NCBI GenBank assembly: GCA_033977485.1
Contig: CM066991.1
Location: 129,475,999-129,539,998 of the forward strand
From: Hydrangea macrophylla
Taxonomy: Eukaryota > Streptophyta > Magnoliopsida > Cornales > Hydrangeaceae
Length of the DNA stretch: 64,000 bases
Direction of reading: 5' to 3'
Shown one piece after another: positions 57,413-64,000 of this stretch. The notes beneath the pieces were generated by a model. It made no database searches and was not told the origin of the DNA. It saw only the letters and a list, made by a program, of their open reading frames with translations. The position numbers and the translations under genes are program-made. Position 1 is the first letter of the stretch, and every line of letters starts with the position of its first letter.

Positions 57413-58065
57413 CACGCCCCGACGTAGCATAAATATGGAAATCGTTTAATTTTCTTTATGGACCCGTAGGTCGCGACAGTTTGAAGGATCGATTCCGTCC
57501 CAAACGTCGAACAACAATAATCAGAGTAGAGCAATCAAAGCTTACAAATATTTTTCTAACTTATTACATATTACAACACGGGGTCTCTAAAGGTACAAAC
57601 CGCCTTAAATCAAAACAATAACTTAATATCTATTACAGTCATCCTTATTACAAACTAGTTTATAACTTAAAACATGAAGTATAGATAACAGTCTTTCTTC
57701 CAAGCAGTCGTTCTCAATTAGCATAATCATAATGTTCAGCCTGATCATAACCTTAAAAACCTGAACACGAATGTCTAGGACGCATCAACGTCGTCAGCTT
57801 CAAAAAACTGGTGAGTATTAAAAACATAACTTTGAATGTAACACATACTCATTTACCATTTTTCCAATTCTCATTTAATACAACCAGTTTACATTAAAGC
57901 AAGGAGTTCATTTTAGGAAACAAGCACAATATTATTTAAAAGATATAATTCACATATATGTGACCGTGTATGAGAACCATGCACCATCTCATCTTACCGA
58001 CTCTTTTCTCTCAACAAAACCCAACAATCCACTATCACACACCAGTATCTTTGAAATACTCCGAT

Positions 58066-58410
58066 AGCCACACTTTAGCACAGGGGTGCTAGGGAATGTC
58101 CAGTTTGCCTCACACTTTGGTCCGGGGTACCAGGGAGTGTCCATTGCCTCACACTTTGACTACCTAATCCGCCATGCAAATACCAGAGGAACCCTCACGC
58201 AGTATCCAGACTCGGGTATCAAGGAGTGTCCGTAGGCCACACTTTAGCACTTCCATGGGTGCCAGGGAATGTCCAAGTTCGGCTTCACACACTTTGAAGC
58301 TACCATGGTCGTCAGGGAGTGTCCAGTTTTGCTACCATCGTATTTCAAAGACACCCTCGCCGCAATCTCAATCACAACACACTTTGGTACTCACTTACCA
58401 GGGAGTGTCC
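58066..58410 (+). repeat. Tandem repeats with ccAGGGARTGTCCA and CACACTTTG
   Basis: Six or seven degenerate units of about 45-65 bp, each with a GGTGCCAGGGAATGTCCA-like half and a CACACTTTG-like half. They take the place of the CACCGCTTTTAAGAG repeats in the 5749-7975 relative. Confidence 0.8.
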
Positions 58411-58732
58411 ACAACACAATCTCAACCGCACTCACTATGCCACACTGACCATTACTCTTTTCCATACTGACCAACATTCACACTCACCATGCATGTACAA
58501 CTGACTCCACATGTATGTCATGAAACTTTAAAACATGAGACAAATCACTGAATTATATAAACAACATGCGTACGGGAATTGATAAGTCATAATACAACGT
58601 TTTAATCATCCAAACATACCCAAATAGGATTCTGTTTTAGTAAATTTTCCAAACAAAGCTTTAAAAATTCATAAAACATTACCCAAACAGTTCCTTAACA
58701 CAAAACAAGCAAAAATTAAAAACTGCCCAAAG

Positions 58733-58960
58733 TCGCGCGCGCGGTCCGCTCGCGTGATATGCCCAATTTTCGTTTTCTTTTATAAAACTTTTCCAACTGC
58801 CAGAATACAGGGAGGTCGCGCACGCGGTCTGCTCGCGCGATCTGCCTAATTTTCATTTTTCTTTTATAAAACTTTTCTGTCTGCCTGGGAACACAAACCT
58901 CGCGCCCGCGGGTCACTCTCGTGGGTCGCTCGCGTAACCCTCGCTCGCGCGCGCGAGTTC
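58733..58960. repeat. CG-rich palindromic array (TCGCGCGCGCGGTCCGCTCGCG)
   Basis: Three to four units of GTCGCGCGCGCGGTCCGCTC type, about 70-80 bp apart, in an otherwise AT-rich element. Two are joined by the same linker (TTTTCTTTTATAAAACTTTT). It is the most CpG-dense sequence in the window. Confidence 0.85.
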
Positions 58961-60667
58961 AGGCAGAAACTTCGTCTTCTTCCCCTGAACTCCCCTGTTT
59001 CAGTTTTAAGGGGTCTTTTGACCCATTTTGCAATCCGGATTTAAACATGGCATGTAATATATGGATTTCTCCGATTTTTCACAAGGATTAAGAATCCACA
59101 ACTAATTTAACATGATTTCAAACGTAGGTCAAGAATTTTATGAAAAACTAAAAGATGATAAAAACTTCAATCTTAATATACTTTCTCAATTGAGTAAATT
59201 AAGCCTTAATATTTTAAATATATCATCTATGATGTACAATCTTTCATAATCAATTCTAAAAACAAGTTTTGGTTAAGGTTTGAAAATTTATGATTTTGAA
59301 GTTCAAGCTTCCATGACGAAATTAGCAATGGTGGTTCATCTATACATACACACAATGAGTAACCGAGCATAGAATTACATTTAGAGTGAGTTTAAAATAC
59401 TCACAGAGATTAGAGATTGAAGAATTGTTGAGAAGGAAAACAATATAGGAAAGTTCAAACCCAAGCTTTGGCTATGGGGATTAAGCTTTCTCTCTCCAGA
59501 AATTTAAATTCTCAAGCTCTCTCTTTTCTCTCTGTATTTCTTCCTCACTCTCTCAATTTCAGTTTGTAAAAATGCAGAATGAGAGTTGTAAGAGGTGAGG
59601 TGTGGGTTATATAAAGCTCAATGCTTGGAGGCCAAGTTGTGAGATGTGAATTTCACTCTTCAAACTAAATTTGGTTATCATTTACATAGCATTTGAAGCA
59701 CATAGCCCATAAACACTGAAATTATACATACGTATATATATGTTCCAATAAAATCTGAAGAGGCAAGTTTAGGTGTGTAGGGGTCAAGCTTGAGTTGTTT
59801 GGCAATTCCAGCTTTAGGCACCAAAACAACACACACAAGGCATACAAATCCAAACAAAGCACAAGCCAATTGCCTAGGAATCATTTAGGTTGTTTGGATA
59901 AAAATAACTTATGGCACTAGGTTCACACACAATTCAAAAGCATTACCCAAACAAGCTTAGTAATGATTAGGGTAGATTCCCAAACTGTGGGAAATTAACG
60001 CGGCGCTGACAGTTTTAGAACATAACTGGTATTTTTGTGTCGCGGTGGTTACCCCAAAAATACAGCAAATTAATTTTAACGTAAGAAATGGTTTTCTAGT
60101 TTTATAAAAATACTGATTGAGTCAAAAGCATACATTTCCACCGTTTTGAAATACAGTTTTAAAATCCAACACAGGTATTGCTAAATTTTTTAAAATCGCA
60201 GTTTGACCCCAAAAGAATTTCAAATATGAAGTAAGGCAAGTCACAAGATTTTAACACATGAGAATGGTAATTAAAATAAAAGCAGACAATGTATATTAAA
60301 TATGACAAAGAAAATGCAGGTTATTACAATTTCAATTATATTAGGATGCTTAACTGCAATTCCATTTAAATAAGACAAAGGATTATGATTTAGATTACTC
60401 ACTTCCAACCTTAATTTCAAAAAAAAAAAAAAATTAGGATGTGTAATCACAATTCCAATTAGCTTTTGGTTGGGTATCCATTTGTGGTTTCACAAAAAAA
60501 AAAAAAAAGAAGAAAAAAAAGGAGGAAACAAATAAATTCTTGGAGAAAAAAAACACATAAACATTGTCACATTTTATTTTTGCATCTGCTTTTTTAAGTT
60601 TTGAATTTGAATTTTAAATGACATTGTGTGTGAGTGTTCCTTCTTAACCACAACATACAAAAGTAGA

Positions 60668-60843
60668 GAGCATTTTTGCTCATTCAAAAATTGTCCACCC
60701 AACTCTCCCATTAGCCAATGCAGTGGGACTCAGAAGTTTACACTATTAATTAATTCTCATTTAATATTGGGTCACACTGCATTGGCCAATGAGAGAGTTG
60801 GGCGAGTATTTAGTGAGCAATTTTTGGGTGAGCAAAAATGCAT
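60668..60843. mobile_element. Fold-back MITE GAGCATTTTTGCTCA
   Basis: A 176-bp near-perfect palindrome: the left arm GAGCATTTTTGCTCA ... AACTCTC.CATTAGCCAATG is mirrored by CATTGGCCAATGAGAGAGTT ... TGAGCAAAAATGC. Non-coding. Confidence 0.8.
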
Positions 60844-61494
60844 TCACAAAAATAAACACTGAGTCTAATTTTGGATCAACTAAAAAAAAATCATAAACAA
60901 AAGCTTCCAATAAAATTCGGATACCCAATCAAAATTTTAAAAATTAAACCTCCTTATTAAATTAGGATGCCAAGAGAGTTAATATATAGTGCCTTTAGGC
61001 ACGGGTAATTTCTAGTATCTATATAATAAGGAGGGCAGTATGCGTCTCTCAAGTTAGTAATTTTCAATCTCAACTATTGAGACATAATTGGAAATTTTCA
61101 GTGCGTTTGATAATGTACCACTTAATTGAAAAGGCAGCAAAAAATTCACTGAAAACTTTAAGTGAAAATTTTCTACTAAAAATAATCACTAAATACAGTG
61201 TATTTCAGTAATTGAAACACTGCTTTCAGTATTGTAAATTCAATCACTTTAAAATTTAGCACTTAATTTTCAGATCTTAATTTTCTGTTTTATCAAACGG
61301 ACCCTTATAAACAGGAAGTGACACAAGACATTGTTGCCAAAATTAAAACAACTTAAGTAGGGAAACTAAATCCTCCAAATTGATTGAAATTTTATAAGGG
61401 ACAGTTAGAGATATATCCCTTGTCAGCTAAAAATTTAACAAAAAGTACCTTCAATATCTGCATTTAATCAAAAGTCCCTGTTCTTTGACAAAAG

Positions 61495-61872
61495 GACAAA
61501 ATCTCCATAACTTTTGATATACAACTCCATTTTTTCTCAAATTTTATACCGTTGGAATCGTATCGACGATAGCTACAAAACTAGTACTATTGTTGATATA
61601 TTTTGAGCAAAAAAAAAAAATCAAAATCTTACATGCCTTGTGTAACTGAAAATTTCACAAAACTGCTTTTGTGATACTTTTGTGAAGTTTCACAAAACTA
61701 ATTTTGTGAAATTTCACAACACTCTATTTTTTTCAAAATTTCTTCAAATTGAAAAAAAAAATTGCTCAAAACATATCAACAATGGTACTAGTTTTGTAGC
61801 TCTCGTCGACACGATTACAGCGGTATAAAATTTGTAAAAAAATGGAGTTGTAGATCAAAAGTTATAGAAGGT
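61495..61872. repeat. Long inverted repeat, arms about 110 bp
   Basis: The left arm (61495-61610, CATAACTTTTGATATACAAC ... TTGATATATTTTGAGCAA) pairs with the right arm (61762-61872, TTGCTCAAAACATATCAA ... GTTGTAGATCAAAAGTTATA). The 150-bp loop contains alternating TTTTGTGAA / TTTCACAAAA palindromes. A MITE-like fold-back element by structure. Confidence 0.8.
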
Positions 61873-62457
61873 TAAAGTTTTGAAATATTTTTTGAATTGA
61901 GGAATGCTATTGTACAGCCACTCACACGGTGTGAGTGGCTGGAATGTTTGGGGCAATGTTTGGCCACATGCTTGTGAGAGGGACTTTTGACAAATTCCCA
62001 AAAAAAAACGGCTCCTTTAGACTTTTGTTTGCTTTAATTAAGGATTTAGTCATAATTTACCCATTTTATAATTAAACAGGATATGCATCTCTTATGCATA
62101 TCACATTAAATCTCTCTTACTCTCTCTATCTATAAAAAACGATGTGTTTTCTTTGGTAGATGTTTTCGTTATTATTTTTTATTTCTTTCTTTTTTATTTT
62201 CATGATTCGGCATGAACCATGATCCAAGAACACATTGTTCTTTGATTCCCATTTTGGGTCCTGTAGACACCCCGATTTTGACCAAATATCGAATTCAAGG
62301 GAGTGTTATCTCCAAGTCCGATGATGACAATGCCCAACTAATCTAGGGTTTCCAAAGGTGATTCAAGCTTTTTGAAAGGCTCTTTTGAATTTCAAACAAA
62401 ACAAAAATGAAAGAAAGAAAGAGAAAAAGAAGAAAAGGAGAATAGAAGAAAAGCGGC

Positions 62458-62716
62458 ACATAGTGTTTATGTGGTAGTCACGTGTTGCCACAGCGGCACT
62501 CACTAATTACCGCGACGGCATTCAGTGAATTCAGCAACGGCAGTCACCGAATGCCGCAAAAATACACCAAATGCGCGAAAATAAAAAAATCCAGAAAAGA
62601 CGGCAGTCCGCGGAGTTGTCTGCGACATTCATTGAATGCCGCATCGACGTTCAGTGAATGCTACATCGGCTATCAGTAAGTGTCTAGTGCCGCAGACAAC
62701 TCCATTAACTGCCGCC
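62458..62716. repeat. Hairpin-rich CGGCA..TGCCG array
   Basis: Repeated CGGCANTCANTGAATGCCGC-type palindromes (near 62513, 62537, 62617, 62645). The stretch closes with a larger inverted repeat, CGGCAGTCCGCGGAGTTGTC (62601) against CGCAGACAACTCCATTAACT (62693). It lies inside LTR-like sequence. Confidence 0.7.
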
Positions 62717-64000
62717 GCGTTTTTCTAGTAGTCTGCTTTAATATAGTACCATTTGTCCCTTCAAAAGTACATCCGGGATTAGTTTACCCCTGAGATTACC
62801 GAAATAACCCTCTAAAATGTGTGTATATAAAGGGAGTGAATATCCCATTAAAAGAGAGCTTGTCTTTTTTTTAATCTTGAATCTCTTGAGTATTGTTTTT
62901 AAGATAGTTAGGAAAATCTTAGAGAGAATTGAGAAAATTAAGAAGTTGCAAGGGTGGGAAGAAGAGCTTGAATAAACCTTTGGAAGACCTTCAAATCACC
63001 AAGAAGTTGAGGATAATTGAAGGTAAACTCTAGACTAATTAGTACTTAATTTAGGTTCAATCACAATTTATAGAATTACTTAGGATCTTTTACACATTTT
63101 CAAAAAGTCTCTTCCCACCTCATTGTTAGGAAACTGCGTTCCCATAATCCATTGACAGCGCATATAAGTTGGTACTGCAAATACGTGAAAACTACAATAA
63201 CCCTACAATGGCGGAACTAGGGTTACCTTAAACTACTAAAACGGATTGCTGTAATAGATGAATCGAGAACACGGGCTCAATAACAGCTCACGATCTTCTA
63301 CCGTATTCCTTTGCTGCCAGAACATCGAACGGAGTGTGAGCTCCTTCGAAATCCTTTATGTTTCTGCTTTCTCTTTTTACGCTCTCTTTTCTATTCTACG
63401 TTATAATACTCTTGATGAGAAAACGCAAACTGAGGAGAGAGCCAAAGCAGCATATATATAGGCTACGATAGGGACCATAAGAAGTCAATAAGGAATAGGC
63501 CTCCTTATGGAATTAAGAAATCCTAATTCGAACTGAATCATATTCCTATTCCTATAAACTATAATTCATACCACTAAAGAATTATAATTGCACTCCTACC
63601 CTTATCTCAAAAATATATTTCGAGTTCCATGTTATTAAATGCTTATTATCTCCCCATGTTAAGATTACAAATATCCATTAATTATATATAATTACTGACA
63701 ATCATATTTAATTAATCTCTTAAAATTCCTTGAGATCCTCTGCTTAACTTATCTGATATGTCGAATACAAAATCCACCTGCAGAGTTTGACATAATCAAA
63801 ACTTATAAGTTTTCTCAAAGGGATATCATCAATCCCAAAATTGAGATATGGATTCCATCATTAATTAATATCCACCACACAATTAATATTGTCACCCAAT
63901 CCAATGAGATATTGACCCATTTAAGGATCTCACCCTTTTAGGGATCAAAATGTAACTATCAAGTGTACGTGTCTATAAATTAACTTAGGATTTAGAGCAT

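Larger units (their letters stand above)
57413..60328 (+). mobile_element. LTR-like element (CACGCCCCG..TTATTACA), relative of 5749-7975
   Basis: Begins TCACGCCCCGACGTAGCATAAATA, matching the first 30 bases of the 5749 insertion (TCACGCCCCGGAACAGCATAAATA), and ends GGTTATTACA (versus GGTATTACA). It is flanked by the direct repeat ATTTCAAT (57405-57412, 60329-60336), which is equally compatible with a 5-bp duplication plus a mutated first TG. 2916 bp, non-coding, AT-rich, with a tandem AGGGARTGTCC unit (58066-58410) and a CG-rich palindromic array (58733-58960). Probably a solo LTR. Confidence 0.68.
60329..64000. other. Transposon-derived right end of the window
   Basis: No gene found. It contains a fold-back MITE (60668-60843), a long inverted repeat (61495-61872), a perfect short palindrome (61916-61940), a hairpin-rich stretch (62458-62716) and LTR-like sequence from about 62261 (TGTAGACACCCCGATTTTG) and about 63124 (TGTTAGGAAACTG). 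The latter resembles a copia LTR, but the elements run past 64000. Confidence 0.5.

Noticed and set aside
58716..58916. 66-codon frame with repeated EKFYKRK motif
   Set aside because: A translation of the duplicated CG-rich unit and its linker; not a protein.
54540..64000. Remaining ALKBH2 exons (catalytic HxD...H)
   Set aside because: I read the plus strand for P-R-D-T-C-Y and downstream motifs and found none. A tblastn with an ALKBH2 protein would settle it.
1..64000. An exotic gene system (defence island, biosynthetic cluster, novel enzyme operon)
   Set aside because: The window holds one SAUR gene, one Sen1-like helicase gene, two gene fragments and transposons. Nothing else shows coding conservation that I can recognise.

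Overview
This is nuclear DNA of a flowering plant, most likely a eudicot. It has intron-rich genes with GT-AG splice sites, AT-rich spacers, dense Ty1/copia elements, TRIM and Cassandra-like LTR elements, an RTE-type LINE and many MITEs. I see no prokaryotic gene organisation, CRISPR array, rRNA operon or tRNA gene.

Layout. 1-1295: 5' end (LTR plus gag start) of a minus-strand copia element running off the left edge. 2460-10545: a decayed plus-strand copia element (copia A), split inside its reverse transcriptase by a 2.2-kb LTR-like insertion (5749-7975). 10736-11314: an intact, intronless SAUR auxin-response gene on the minus strand. 11.9-18.6 kb: a gene-poor spacer with several MITEs and (GA)n tracts. 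18665-49762: one very large minus-strand gene for a SEN1/senataxin-like superfamily 1B RNA/DNA helicase. I could join 23 exons (6939 nt, 2312 aa) with no stop or frameshift. Its introns hold most of the transposons of the window. Intron 2 alone carries a 9.5-kb copia element (copia B) with perfect target duplication. Copia B itself contains a 336-bp TRIM, a 5S-rRNA-like Cassandra-type LTR and an oppositely oriented copia (copia C).

51.4-54.1 kb holds two incomplete housekeeping genes: the 3' half of an RluA-type organellar RNA pseudouridine synthase (minus) and, 290 bp away and divergent, the first exon of an ALKBH2-like DNA dealkylase (plus). The rest of neither gene was found. 54.1-64 kb is transposon-derived: a Mutator-type MITE, a Harbinger-type element, a 2.9-kb relative of the insertion in copia A, fold-back elements and LTR-like sequence at the right edge.

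The genes do not form a pathway. The biology worth following is how the helicase gene stays open while its introns collect nested elements, and the arrays of short palindromic modules (CAATCGATTG, CGGCACA...TGTGCCG, CGCGCGCG) inside several non-coding elements, which no coding or standard TE feature explains.
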